Assembly: GCA_002375765.1 (NCBI GenBank)
Contig: DFMV01000018.1
Span: forward strand, 27,650-91,649
DNA: 64,000 nt
Origin: Rhizobiales bacterium UBA3584
GTDB lineage: Bacteria > Pseudomonadota > Alphaproteobacteria > Rhizobiales > Devosiaceae
Direction: 5' to 3'
Part shown: positions 36,678 through 45,124 of the stretch, in pieces
Layout of the letters: each line of letters opens with the position of its first letter
Numbering within the stretch: the first letter of the stretch is position 1
The notes under the pieces: model-generated
What the model was told of the DNA's origin: nothing
What the model saw: only the letters and a program-made list of their open reading frames with translations
The model's database searches: none
Program-made: the position numbers and the translations under genes

Positions 36678-37745
36678 TCACCGCAGGAAAAACATCACGA
36701 CGAGGCCCGCCGCGTAACAGACAAACACGGCGGCCGAATCCAGCCCCATGCGCAGGACGGTCTTGTCTTGGCGCTCGGCCATCCCGATCACGAACAGGGA
36801 GGTGACCGCGATGCCCAACAACGTGCCGAAGATGGTAAATGTATCGGCCTGGGAGAGAACCGGCTCGCCTTGTGCGACGAGGTCGACCACAAAGACCAGC
36901 CCGACATTGATCAGATTGGTGCCAAGGATGTCGGACACAGCGAGCGTATAAAGGCCCTCCCTGGCCGCCGTTACCGTCGTTGAAAGCTCGGGCAGCGATG
37001 TTCCAAAGGCCAAGAGAATGAAGCCCACTGCACCGCCGCCCAGCCCCGTCTGACTGGCCAGTGCATCACCGGTCCGCGCAAGCAGATAGCCGGCGACCAG
37101 AATGACCAGCGCAAGGCCGGCGGTTCGCCAGACGAGCCCGCGCAGGGAATGCTGGCCGTGGCGTTTGCTCGCCTTTTTTTCCGCGGCGGCCTGCTGCTCG
37201 AGCAGCCTGTCGTCAACGTGTCCGGCCTGAGCCGCAACCCAGGATTTCCGCCCTTGCGAATTGGCCAGGATATAGACGGCGAAGGCGTATGCAGCCCCGC
37301 AGATCCAAGCCCAGGCGCCAATGCCGAGAATGGGGAAGTCGCCCACCACCATCCCTGCCGCAACAATGGTGATTAGCAGCACGTTCAGCCCACCCTGCAG
37401 GATGACCATGGGGTCGGGTATCGAAGAGGTGAGTGCCCTGCGCCCGATGACCAGATCGACGATCGCCAGGACAACCACCTGTGCCGCAATCGAGCCGAAC
37501 AGGTTGTTGACGGCCATTGCCGAGGCGCCTGTGGCGGCCGAGGTGACGGTCACGCCGATTTCAGGGAGAGACGTGACGCCGGCCAAGAGCAACAGGCCGA
37601 TAGCAGCCTGACCGATGCCAGTCTTCTCGCTTATGGCATTGGAATAGCGGGTGATCCTTGCACCGGCCAGCCAGACCACGACGGCGGCGACCGCAAAGAT
37701 CGCCAGATTGATCCAGATGGAAAATCCCGAAAAATCGACCATCAC
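36678..37745 (-). CDS. Sodium/calcium exchanger family membrane protein (CaCA, YrbG-like)
   Basis: 355 residues, about ten membrane helices in two inverted halves, each with an alpha-repeat: IGLLLLAGVTSLPEIGVTVTSAATGASAMAVNNLFGS, and VGFILLAFGTSLPELSTTVTAAREGLYTLAVSDILGTNLIN. The G(T/V)SLPE glutamates are the ion-binding residues of the CaCA superfamily. A charged loop (AAEKKASKRH) joins the halves. It sits between coxB and coxA, sharing a 4-bp overlap with coxB, so it is made together with the oxidase. The ion is unproven. Confidence 0.88.
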   Translation of the reverse strand: MMVDFSGFSIWINLAIFAVAAVVVWLAGARITRYSNAISEKTGIGQAAIGLLLLAGVTSLPEIGVTVTSAATGASAMAVNNLFGSIAAQVVVLAIVDLVIGRRALTSSIPDPMVILQGGLNVLLITIVAAGMVVGDFPILGIGAWAWICGAAYAFAVYILANSQGRKSWVAAQAGHVDDRLLEQQAAAEKKASKRHGQHSLRGLVWRTAGLALVILVAGYLLARTGDALASQTGLGGGAVGFILLAFGTSLPELSTTVTAAREGLYTLAVSDILGTNLINVGLVFVVDLVAQGEPVLSQADTFTIFGTLLGIAVTSLFVIGMAERQDKTVLRMGLDSAAVFVCYAAGLVVMFFLR

Positions 37746-38728
37746 TGGAGCCCTTCAAGATAGGTCGCAAGGGCGTCGATCTGGCTCTCGGACAGAATTT
37801 CGTAACTGGGCATCTTGTTGTCCGGCTTGATGTGCTGGTTGTCGTCGATCCATTGCGCGAAGGCTTGCGCGGTATTGGGCAAGGTCGCCGCCGCCAGCGA
37901 ATGGCGGCTGCCCACATGGGTGAGGTCGGGGCCGATCGTGCCGCGCGCCTGGGTCCCGCGTACGGCGTGACACGCTCCGCATCCGGTCTGGGTGAAAAGG
38001 GCCTGTCCCTCGCTGGCCATTTCGGTTTGCGGCTCGACCGCGGCGCTGGCCTCGGCTTCAAGCCACGCATCGAAATCCTCAGGTGATTGCGCCACGAGAT
38101 GGAATGCCATCAGCGCATGGGCGCCGCCGCAATATTCAGCGCATTGCCCCCGGCTTATCCCCTCCTCTTTCGCGGTGACGGTCAGTGTGTTGGTGCGCCC
38201 GGGGATCATGTCGAGCTTGCCAGCCAGTTGAGGCGCCCAGAAGGAATGAATGACATTGGTGCTGGTGAGAGCGATTTCGACCGGCTGGCCGACCGGCAGG
38301 TGCAGCTCATTGGCCGAACTCACCCGGCGTCCGTCCGGAGTTACATAGGTTACCCGCCACCACCAGAGTTCACCGGCGATTTCGACCCGCAGGCCGTCGG
38401 GATTGGCTTGCTGGGGCTCACCGGCCCGCATCAGAGCGAAACCATAGATCAGGAGCGCGGTGAGCACGACGACAGGGAAGGCCAGTCCCATCACGACAAC
38501 GAACCGCTCGCTGGAAAGCGTTCCGCGCAGCCTGCCACCATAAATGGCCAGGGCGGCGGCAACGACCACCATGGCCATGATCAGGGCGCCGCCGATCGTC
38601 ATGATCCAGAACAGGGACGCGACCCGCCCGGCTTCCGCGCCTGTGGGGTGCAGAGCCGACTGCATGGAGGAGCATCCGGCCAGAAAAACCACAATGATGC
38701 AGGCTAGAAGCGAGGCAGTCCGGTTCAC
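37742..38728 (-). CDS. ctaC: Cytochrome c oxidase subunit II with C-terminal cytochrome c domain (caa3 type)
   Basis: 328 residues from the GTG at 38728, which overlaps the upstream stop (GTGA). A lipoprotein-like signal (LLACIIVVFLAGCSS) is followed by two membrane helices (about 40-65 and 80-105) and the cupredoxin domain with a complete Cu_A site, CAEYCGGAHALM. The C-terminus is a class I cytochrome c: heme motif CGACH and axial methionine in NKMPSYEILSE. The protein accepts electrons from the neighbouring triheme cytochrome and passes them to CoxI. Confidence 0.92.
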   Translation of the reverse strand: MNRTASLLACIIVVFLAGCSSMQSALHPTGAEAGRVASLFWIMTIGGALIMAMVVVAAALAIYGGRLRGTLSSERFVVVMGLAFPVVVLTALLIYGFALMRAGEPQQANPDGLRVEIAGELWWWRVTYVTPDGRRVSSANELHLPVGQPVEIALTSTNVIHSFWAPQLAGKLDMIPGRTNTLTVTAKEEGISRGQCAEYCGGAHALMAFHLVAQSPEDFDAWLEAEASAAVEPQTEMASEGQALFTQTGCGACHAVRGTQARGTIGPDLTHVGSRHSLAAATLPNTAQAFAQWIDDNQHIKPDNKMPSYEILSESQIDALATYLEGLQ

Positions 38729-39852
38729 TGGCCACCTCCGGATGCCGGTTGCTCGAGGCTGGCGAAAAAGGCACTGACATCTTCGATCTGGCTCGGGGTC
38801 AGGTTCCGGCCGATCACGGCCATGATCTGCCCATAGGGCGTGGTATCGCGCCCGCCGTTGCGCCAGAGTTCGAGTTGCCCTTCGAGATAGGTCTGCGACT
38901 GTCCGGCCAGGTTTGGAAATTGCGGATTGCCGTTTCCATGGCAACTGGTACAGGCGGGCACATCGTCTTCCGGCACGCCGTTCATGGCGATTTCAGCGCC
39001 GCGTGCAACCTGGTCGGGATCAAATTCGGTATCAGCGGACCGGGATGGATATTGGGAATAAAGCGTTGCGAACCGGGATATGGCCTGGTCGGTGAGGGCA
39101 AAAGCTGCCGGTTCCATATAGCCGCTTTCACGCAGGCCGGCGCGGTACTCGCGCAGGGCGCGTTCGAGATAATCGGGTGGCTGTCCGGAAAGGGAGGGCA
39201 CGCGGTCGCTGACCGGCCCGGTCTGGGCGTCGCCATGGCAGCGGCTGCATTCGTCGAGCACCTGAAAGCCATAGGTATCGATCGGCTCGCCATCCGAACT
39301 CGTGTCATCAAGCACGGTGCCGGGTGCAATCTCATCGTGCACCGATTTAAGATAGGCAACCATCGGCCAGACTTCGTCCTGGCGTCCTGTCCCGGGCCAG
39401 GACGGCATCCCGGTGTATTTGATGCCGTTGTCGATCAACCAGAACAGGGCGCCGGGTTCGTAGCGCTCAAAGGCATAGGCCAGGTCGGGAGGATCAGGCA
39501 GCATGGCGCGCGCCACAGGATTGCGCTCCTCGCCGGGCAATCCGTGACAGCTTGCGCATCCGCCGCGATAGTGCTCACGCCCCAAAGCGATCATTGCGGG
39601 ATCGTCGAGATCGGGCACAGCGATGGAATCGGCTCTGGCACGGATCGACTGATCGCGCACGGTCTGGAGAATTTCAGTGGTGAAGTCCCAGTGCTCGCTC
39701 TTGGCACTGATATTGTAATAACCGGTCCAGACAAACACAGCGGCGCCAACCACGAATACGCCCATCAAAAACAGCGCCGCCATGCCCAGCCGCTGCCAGC
39801 GGGTCAGCCGACGCACCATAACCACGTCGTCGTCCCCTGTCCGCTCAGGCAT
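38725..39852 (-). CDS. Membrane-anchored triheme cytochrome c
   Basis: 375 residues. One N-terminal membrane anchor (LGMAALFLMGVFVVGAAVFVW) is followed by three CxxCH heme sites: CASCH (about 99-103), CSRCH (about 205-209) and CTSCH (about 305-309). Likely axial methionines lie in YTGMPSWPG, SGYMEPAAF and GQIMAVIGRNL. It is probably the electron donor to the caa3-type oxidase, replacing a soluble cytochrome. It is coupled to coxB by a 4-bp overlap and to ctaG by an 8-bp overlap. Confidence 0.88.
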   Translation of the reverse strand: MPERTGDDDVVMVRRLTRWQRLGMAALFLMGVFVVGAAVFVWTGYYNISAKSEHWDFTTEILQTVRDQSIRARADSIAVPDLDDPAMIALGREHYRGGCASCHGLPGEERNPVARAMLPDPPDLAYAFERYEPGALFWLIDNGIKYTGMPSWPGTGRQDEVWPMVAYLKSVHDEIAPGTVLDDTSSDGEPIDTYGFQVLDECSRCHGDAQTGPVSDRVPSLSGQPPDYLERALREYRAGLRESGYMEPAAFALTDQAISRFATLYSQYPSRSADTEFDPDQVARGAEIAMNGVPEDDVPACTSCHGNGNPQFPNLAGQSQTYLEGQLELWRNGGRDTTPYGQIMAVIGRNLTPSQIEDVSAFFASLEQPASGGGQ

Positions 39853-40378
39853 TCATGCGCCCCTGCGCCTCAAGCGCAAGAAACCAGCGCGCGGCAATCC
39901 AGATACCGGCCAGCACATAGGTGAGCGGGCACGCGGCTACCATGATCAGCCCGGCCAACTGCTGGTCCGCGAGCGGGGAGAGCATTGCGGCGCCATCGCC
40001 ATGGGCCCCCATGGCACCGTAAAGAGAGCGCGGGGCGAAGACCAGGAGCACGCCCAAAAGGCAGAAAAGCTTGCCGGTGATCAGCAGGGCAAAGATCGAT
40101 CGCCAGCGGCCGGTGGCGGGCATATCGATGATGGCCGCCCAAAATCCTGCCGCTGCAAAAGCGAGAGTGAGATGCATGGCGGCCGTCAGGGCCTGTGAGC
40201 CCATGGCGGCATCGAGTACCGGCGGGCTGTGCCAGCCCCAAAGCAGCGCCAACTGGGCAGTCGTCGCATATGGCCAGTATCGCCAGATCCCTCTGATCCA
40301 TCGTGTGGGAATGCCAAACAGCACCGCCGGCACCAGCAGGTTCATGACGATGATGTGCGTCAACATGTGGTGAGCCAA
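39845..40378 (-). CDS. ctaG: Cytochrome c oxidase assembly protein, caa3_CtaG type
   Basis: About 177 residues, shorter than most caa3_CtaG proteins, starting at a TTG (AHHMLTHIIVMNLLVPAVLFG) with GGAGGAGG about 14 bp upstream; a CTG closer to that site is possible. It has about five helices and histidines at helix ends (AHHMLTHI, GWHSPPV, AAMHLTLAF) of the kind used for copper handling. It is first in the oxidase operon. The 300 bp upstream (40,379-40,678) hold no gene I can support and should contain the operon promoter. Confidence 0.82.
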   Translation of the reverse strand: MAHHMLTHIIVMNLLVPAVLFGIPTRWIRGIWRYWPYATTAQLALLWGWHSPPVLDAAMGSQALTAAMHLTLAFAAAGFWAAIIDMPATGRWRSIFALLITGKLFCLLGVLLVFAPRSLYGAMGAHGDGAAMLSPLADQQLAGLIMVAACPLTYVLAGIWIAARWFLALEAQGRMNA

Positions 40379-40678
40379 AGGTGTCAGTGCCCCCTCCTCC
40401 CCGCTTGAGCCTTTTCCCCGCGCACAGCCCGGGGCCCATCATGTCGCCAACGATGTTGCTCCTATTCCCGTTCCCTTTCGGCATTTAGAAAAATCGACAC
40501 ACAGCCGGCTCGAACACCGATGTCGGGGTTTCGCAAATAGGTCGGACACCAGGAGGCTTGCCCCTGCTCCACCCTTGCCCGCTGGACAAGCCAGCTCCCT
40601 TGGGATTCACTCGCCGTCAGGCGCGGCCTTTCCGGGTGCATCGGTGCCGGGGGAAGATCGACGCGGATGAGGTGATGC

Positions 40679-40921
40679 ATGCAAGTGATGGTGTTCATGT
40701 CCAAGGCAGCCGACAATCCGGGCCACAAAGCCACGTTATTGGCGCTGCCCCGTGCGCCGGAGGCGGCAATTCCCAACAGCCTGCAGCATCTCGAGTGGAC
40801 CTATTATGCCGAGATGGATGCCAGCGATGTTTCACTTGGCGGGCCGACAGCCCGGGTCGAAGAGCGCATTCGAAAGGACGGGTATGCCGAGGTACCGTTC
40901 AGATTGAACCCGCGGGCCTGA
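40679..40921 (+). CDS. Hypothetical small soluble protein
   Basis: 80 residues with an ATG at 40679 behind GATGAGGTG; ATG at 40697 (MSKAADNPG) is an alternative. The composition is balanced and hydrophilic with no membrane segment: LALPRAPEAAIPNSLQHLEWTYYAEMDASDVSLGG then RVEERIRKDGYAEVPFRL. I do not recognise a family. It lies between the oxidase operon and the MetE-like gene, transcribed toward the latter. Confidence 0.45.
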   Translation: MQVMVFMSKAADNPGHKATLLALPRAPEAAIPNSLQHLEWTYYAEMDASDVSLGGPTARVEERIRKDGYAEVPFRLNPRA

Positions 40922-41008
40922 GCGCTGACGCGCAATATCACCACGGTGTTGTCTTGCGCGCCGTTCGGCCCTAGCCTGACCTTAACCAGCCCCAAGGAGG
41001 AGTTACTC

Positions 41009-42130
41009 ATGGCACTCGCCAAGCCGCCCTATCGCGCCGACGTCGTCGGCAGTTTCCTGCGCCCCGATAGCATCAAGGCGGCCCGCGAGGCGCGCGCAAA
41101 AAAGAACGGCATGGGAGCCGATGAATTGCGCGCCATCGAGGACGAGGCAATCCGCGACGTCATCCGCATGCAGGAAGATGCCGGCCTCAAGGCGGTGACC
41201 GATGGCGAATTCCGCCGCGCCTGGTGGCATTTCGATTTCATGGGCATGCTCAATGGGCTCGACATCATCGAGCGTGAGGGCGGCGGCATCCAGTTTCATG
41301 GCGTGGCCACCAAGGCCGACGTGCCGGTGATCACCGACAGGCTGAGCTTTCCGGCAGACCACCCCATGCTGGACCATTTCAAGTTCGTCGCCGCCAATAC
41401 CACCGTTACGCCGAAGATCTCCATTCCCGGCCCCAGCGCGATCCATTTCCGCATTGCCGAGGAGGACATCGCGGTCCAGGACTACAAGCACGACGCCGAG
41501 GCTTATTTCGAGGACATCACCGCGACCTACAAAGCCGCTGTAAAGGCCTTCTATGACGCCGGCTGCCGGTATCTGCAGATGGACGATATCTTTTTTGCCT
41601 ATCTTTGCGACCCCAAGATCCGTGCCGAGCGCAAGGCCAAGGGCGAGGACCCCGATTGGCTGATCGGGCGCTATGCCAAGATGATGCACGACGCCATCGC
41701 GGACCGCCCCGAGGACATGCTGATCGGCATGCATATGTGCCGCGGCAATTTCAAATCCACCTGGGTGGCTGAAGGCGCTTATGACCCGGCGGCGGACGCT
41801 ATCTTCAACCAGACCGATGTCGATATCTATTTCATGGAATATGATACGGAGCGGGCTGGCGGGCTTGAGCCGCTGCGCCTTTTGCCCAAAGGCAAGAAGC
41901 GCGTATTGCCCGGCTTCATCACCACCAAAACGGCGGAGCTCGAGGATATCGACGACCTCAAGCGCAAGTTCGAGGCAGCGAGCGAATACGCCGATATCGA
42001 GCAGTTGGGCATCGCTCCGCAATGCGGTTTTGCATCCACCGAGGAAGGCAATTCCATCACCATGGACGACCAAAGGCGCAAGCTCGACCTGGTGGTGCGG
42101 ACTGCGGAAGCAATCTGGGGCCAAGTGTAA
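41009..42130 (+). CDS. MetE C-terminal-like methyltransferase (cobalamin-independent methionine synthase family)
   Basis: 373 residues from the ATG at 41009, with AAGGAGGAG 6 bp upstream. It corresponds to the catalytic half of MetE: DVVGSFLRPDSIKAAREAR, DGEFRRAWWHFDF, KISIPGPSAIHFR, LQMDDIFFAYL, and zinc-site residues in GMHMCRGNFKS and PQCGFAS. The N-terminal MetE domain is absent, as in the YxjG/YxjH group, which transfers methyl groups to homocysteine from simpler donors. It is the last backbone gene before the island. Confidence 0.88.
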   Translation: MALAKPPYRADVVGSFLRPDSIKAAREARAKKNGMGADELRAIEDEAIRDVIRMQEDAGLKAVTDGEFRRAWWHFDFMGMLNGLDIIEREGGGIQFHGVATKADVPVITDRLSFPADHPMLDHFKFVAANTTVTPKISIPGPSAIHFRIAEEDIAVQDYKHDAEAYFEDITATYKAAVKAFYDAGCRYLQMDDIFFAYLCDPKIRAERKAKGEDPDWLIGRYAKMMHDAIADRPEDMLIGMHMCRGNFKSTWVAEGAYDPAADAIFNQTDVDIYFMEYDTERAGGLEPLRLLPKGKKRVLPGFITTKTAELEDIDDLKRKFEAASEYADIEQLGIAPQCGFASTEEGNSITMDDQRRKLDLVVRTAEAIWGQV

Positions 42131-42404
42131 ATGCATTGACGCGGGTTAGCCCGGGAATTTGAAGCAAGTATCTCACCAGCCGACCTCGGGTCTTCCACTT
42201 GTTGCGGCGGCGGTTCTGAGGTCGGTCACCGCAACGCCATGCCTATCGGCAATTTGGCCCCATCGGTGAGGTGCCAGGCTCACTTGGCGCAATGCGCGCC
42301 ACCGCTCGCGCGGCCCGGGCTCTGCGCTTGCGCAGTTGCCGGGGTTCTTTTTCTTGAGATCCTTGGCCCGAAGCAAAATGAGGCTGGCCATTAGGGAGCG
42401 AAAA

Positions 42405-42447
42405 TGGAGCGGGTGAAGGGAATCGAACCCTCGTCGTAAGCTTGGAA
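42405..42447 (-). other. 3' half of a tRNA-Gly: putative island attachment site
   Basis: On the minus strand this reads from the anticodon loop (TTTCCAA) through the 3' anticodon strand and variable loop into the T-arm (GAGGGTTCGATTCCCTT) and the acceptor strand CACCCGC with T-CCA at 42405. The T stem pairs correctly. The 5' half (GCGGGTG acceptor strand, D-arm) is missing: upstream sequence diverges at the anticodon loop. A lone 3' half is what site-specific integrases leave at the far end of an element inserted in a tRNA gene. The intact tRNA-Gly should lie beyond the right end of the window. Confidence 0.75.
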
Positions 42448-42580
42448 AATAAACAGTATGATACGTTTTCCACAACCTACGTGTAACACAATATTCCGCA
42501 TTTTGTATCACAAAAGCTATTCGTCAAATTGGGATGAGGACCATTGTAGGGTGCGTTCCAGATGACGTTGCCCCCATCTT

Positions 42581-43510
42581 TTATCCAGCGTGACGTAGAC
42601 TCCGGGGGTTGTTTTGGCCCTGCTGAGCCTGGTGGAAGACGGGGGCTGGCGTGGAGCTGGCCATTGAGCGCAGCGCCAGGTCCCGTCGTGGGGTAAAGGT
42701 GGTTGCGTATTCGGTTGGGGTGAGCCAGCCGAGCCGCGAGTGTGGGCGATTTCCATTATAGTCGGCTCGCCATTCTCGCAGGGCAATCCGGGCGTAGGAG
42801 AGGCTCGGGAACAGGGTCTCGTTGAGCATTTCGTCCCTGAGCCTGCCATTGAACGATTCAATGAACGCGTTCTGCATCGGCTTTCCCGGTGCGATGTAAT
42901 GCCAATCGATATTGTGCCGGTCGGCAAAGCCCAGGATGGCATTGGAGGTGAACTCGGTGCCGTTGTCGCTGACAATCATCTTCGGTTTGCCACGTGCCGC
43001 CATGATCGTTTCGAGCTCTCGGGCAACCCGCAGCCCTGAGAGGGATGTATCGGCGATGAGTGCCAGGCATTCCCGGGTGCAGTCGTCCACGACCGTCAGA
43101 ACCCTGAACCGGCGACCATCGGTGAGCTGATCGGAGACAAAGTCCAACGACCAGCGCTCGTTCGGCGCCATGGGGATGACCATCGGGGCCCGCGTTCCCA
43201 AGGCCCGCTTTCGGCAGCCCCTGCGCCGCACCGAGAGCTTCTCTTCCCGATACATCCGGAACAGGCGCTTGTGGTTGACCACATAGCCTTCCCGGCGCAG
43301 CAACACATGCAGGCGCCGATACCCAAAGCGCCGGCGCTCATGGGCAATCGCCTTCATTCGGTCACGCAGATCGACGTCATCCACGCGGCTGCCCTGATAC
43401 CGCATGGTCATGCGGCAACAGCCCAGCACTGTGCACGCCCGCCGCTCGCTCATCTCAAACGTTTCCCTGAGATAAGCGACAGCCTTTCGCCTGGCGGCGG
43501 GCGCTACCAT
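42581..43510 (-). pseudogene. IS3-family transposase OrfB (separated from OrfA)
   Basis: 309 residues, full-length catalytic part. HTH_21-type N-terminus ([51 protein letters not shown]) followed by the rve integrase core with the DDE triad: D in [11 protein letters not shown] in [11 protein letters not shown] in [12 protein letters not shown]. Normally it is produced as an OrfAB fusion by frameshifting. Here the IS110 insertion lies directly before it, so the fusion cannot form, although this part of the gene is undamaged. Confidence 0.85.
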
Positions 43511-43574
43511 TAATGGGATGACCCGCCCCGTCCTCTCGCTCAGAATGGGGCATCGTCAGCAAGAGGAGGAACAG

Positions 43575-44627
43575 ATGACGATACGCAACAAGCCGCGACC
43601 GGCCGCGGTATTCGGAATCGATATCGGCAAAAACCTTTTCCATGTGGTTGGGCTCGACCCGACCGGGGCGCCAATCCAGAAGGTCACTTTCCGGCGTGAG
43701 ACACTTCTTCAGTTTTTCGAGCGCGCTTCACCAACTCTTGTGGGGATGGAGGCGTGCCCAGGCTCCCAGTGGCTGGCGCGAAAAATTTCTGCTTTGGGGC
43801 ATACCGTTCGGAGCATACCCGCTCAGTTCGTAAAGCCCTATGTGAAGTCGAACAAGAGTGACATCATCGATGCAGCGGCGATCGCTGAAGCGGCAACGCG
43901 ACCGACAATGCGCTTTGTCGAGATCAAGACCACCGAACAGGTCGATCTGCAGGCACTCCACAGAATCCGGGATCGCATGATCGCCCATCGCACCCGACTG
44001 ATAAACCAGATGCGAGCCTTCTGCCTCGAATACGGCATCGCCACCCATCAGGGCGCTGGCAAGTTCAAGGTCGATCTCCCCAAGATCCTGGCCGATGAGG
44101 ACAACGACCTGACACCAGCCATGCGGCGCATTCTGGCCATAAGTTTTGAAGAGCTCGCCGAACTGGAGGGTCGCATTGAGCACCTCAATCGCGAGATTGA
44201 AGAGATCGCAGCACGCAGCGATACGGCACGCCGTTTGATGTCGATCCCCGGCATTGGACCATTGGGCGCGACAGCTCTTCTCGCATCGGCCGGTTCTGCA
44301 AAGCAATTTAAGAAGGCGCGGGATATGGCGGCCTGGCTAGGCCTGGTGCCCAGAGAATATTCCACCGGCGGCAAGACCACACTGCTTGGCATCAGCAAGC
44401 GCGGAAACAAATATCTGCGTCGCATGCTCATTCACGGCGCACGATCCTGCGTCAATCATCTCGATAGGACCCGAGATCGCTTGGGCAATTGGCTTGATGG
44501 CCTTCAGTCCCGTATGCACAAAAACAAAGTCACCGTGGCTCTGGCTGCCAAGATCGCCCGTATCGCGTGGGTGATCATGACCCGGTCGGGCTCAAGCTAC
44601 GAACGGCAGGCCCCGGCCATGAGCTAG
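43575..44627 (+). CDS. IS110/IS1111-family transposase (DEDD recombinase)
   Basis: 350 residues from the ATG at 43575, with AGGAGG 5 bp upstream. The N-terminal RuvC-like DEDD domain has FGIDIGKNLFHVV (D), LVGMEACPGSQWLA (E), and NKSDIIDAAAIAEAA (D...D). The C-terminal Tnp2 domain with its catalytic serine region contains MSIPGIGPLGATALLASAG, AAWLGLVPREYSTGGKT and GNKYLRRMLIHGARS. It appears intact and could still be active. Confidence 0.92.
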   Translation: MTIRNKPRPAAVFGIDIGKNLFHVVGLDPTGAPIQKVTFRRETLLQFFERASPTLVGMEACPGSQWLARKISALGHTVRSIPAQFVKPYVKSNKSDIIDAAAIAEAATRPTMRFVEIKTTEQVDLQALHRIRDRMIAHRTRLINQMRAFCLEYGIATHQGAGKFKVDLPKILADEDNDLTPAMRRILAISFEELAELEGRIEHLNREIEEIAARSDTARRLMSIPGIGPLGATALLASAGSAKQFKKARDMAAWLGLVPREYSTGGKTTLLGISKRGNKYLRRMLIHGARSCVNHLDRTRDRLGNWLDGLQSRMHKNKVTVALAAKIARIAWVIMTRSGSSYERQAPAMS

Positions 44628-44862
44628 GACTTGCTGTCGCGAACTGCGAGGTTCGTGGAGATGATGACGAAACAGTTGATCGACGCAGCGTAAACCCAGT
44701 GCAAAAAAGCGGGCCCTTGCCCGAACCAGTTATTCGGGAACGATGCGTGCGGATCTCATCATGGCCTGGCCACAACAGTGGTCCACTCGCGAGAGGCCGG
44801 ATACATTTACGCAGACTGAACCGTCACCGTCGAAACGACCTTGCACGGACAGGGCGGGTCAT
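44628..44862 (+). ncRNA. Candidate bridge RNA region of the IS1111-type element
   Basis: IS110-family recombinases use an element-encoded bridge RNA to pair target and donor; in the IS1111 group it is expected in the non-coding end after the recombinase gene. This 235-bp stretch is that region, is non-coding, and contains paired-looking segments (for example GAACTGCGAGGTTC at about 44,639). The RNA limits, loops and guides were not derived, so this is a prediction from family knowledge and layout. Confidence 0.35.
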
Positions 44863-45124
44863 ACATTTTTCCGAGAAGATCCTTGAGTGCGGAGTTGTCC
44901 AGCATGGCATCGGCCAAGAGCTTCTTGAGCTTGGCGTTCTCGTCCTCGAGCGACTTCAGCCGTTTGGCCTCGCTCACTTCCATGCCGCCATACTTGGCTT
45001 TCCACTTGTAGATGCTGGCGTTGCTCACGCCGTGCTTGCGGCACAAATCAGCGACCGGAACGCCTGCCTCATGCTCTTTGAGAATGCCGATAATCTGTTC
45101 TTCGCTAAACCTGTTGCGCTTCAT
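44807..45124 (-). pseudogene. IS3-family transposase OrfA (3' end replaced by IS110 sequence)
   Basis: The first ~86 residues are a normal OrfA: HTH_Tnp_1 domain RFSEEQIIGILKEHEAGVPVADLCRKHGVS, WKAKYGGMEVSEAKRLKSLEDENAKLKKLLADAM, LKDLLGK. After LGKM the frame runs into the IS110 right end and the last ~20 residues (YDPPCPCKVVSTV...) are not IS3 sequence. The OrfA leucine-zipper part is kept; a truncated OrfA-like repressor could still be made. Confidence 0.85.

Larger units (their letters stand above)
43511..44863 (+). mobile_element. IS110-family element, IS1111-type
   Basis: Subterminal inverted repeats ATGACCCGCCC (43518-43528) and GGGCGGGTCAT (44852-44862) are perfect over 11 bp. The element has a short leader of about 60 bp before the transposase gene and about 235 bp of non-coding sequence after it, the layout of the IS1111 group. 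A CAT trinucleotide is shared by both junctions with the IS3. The exact end base is uncertain by a few positions. It is inserted at the OrfA/OrfB frameshift window of the host IS3. Confidence 0.8.

Noticed and set aside
35724..36983. 419-codon plus-strand frame opposite coxA
   Set aside because: Rich in Gly, Asp, His and Glu repeats as expected for the complement of membrane-protein codons; coxA is certain.
41003..42136. 377-codon minus-strand frame opposite the MetE-like gene
   Set aside because: Complete overlap with a gene that has a strong ribosome site and conserved motifs; the antisense product looks random.
42173..42391. Minus-strand frame between the MetE-like gene and the tRNA remnant
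   Set aside because: No ribosome site and no protein-like conservation; its longer form runs through the tRNA-Gly remnant.
42405..42480. A complete tRNA-Gly gene
   Set aside because: Only the 3' half is present; the D-arm and 5' acceptor strand cannot be found upstream.
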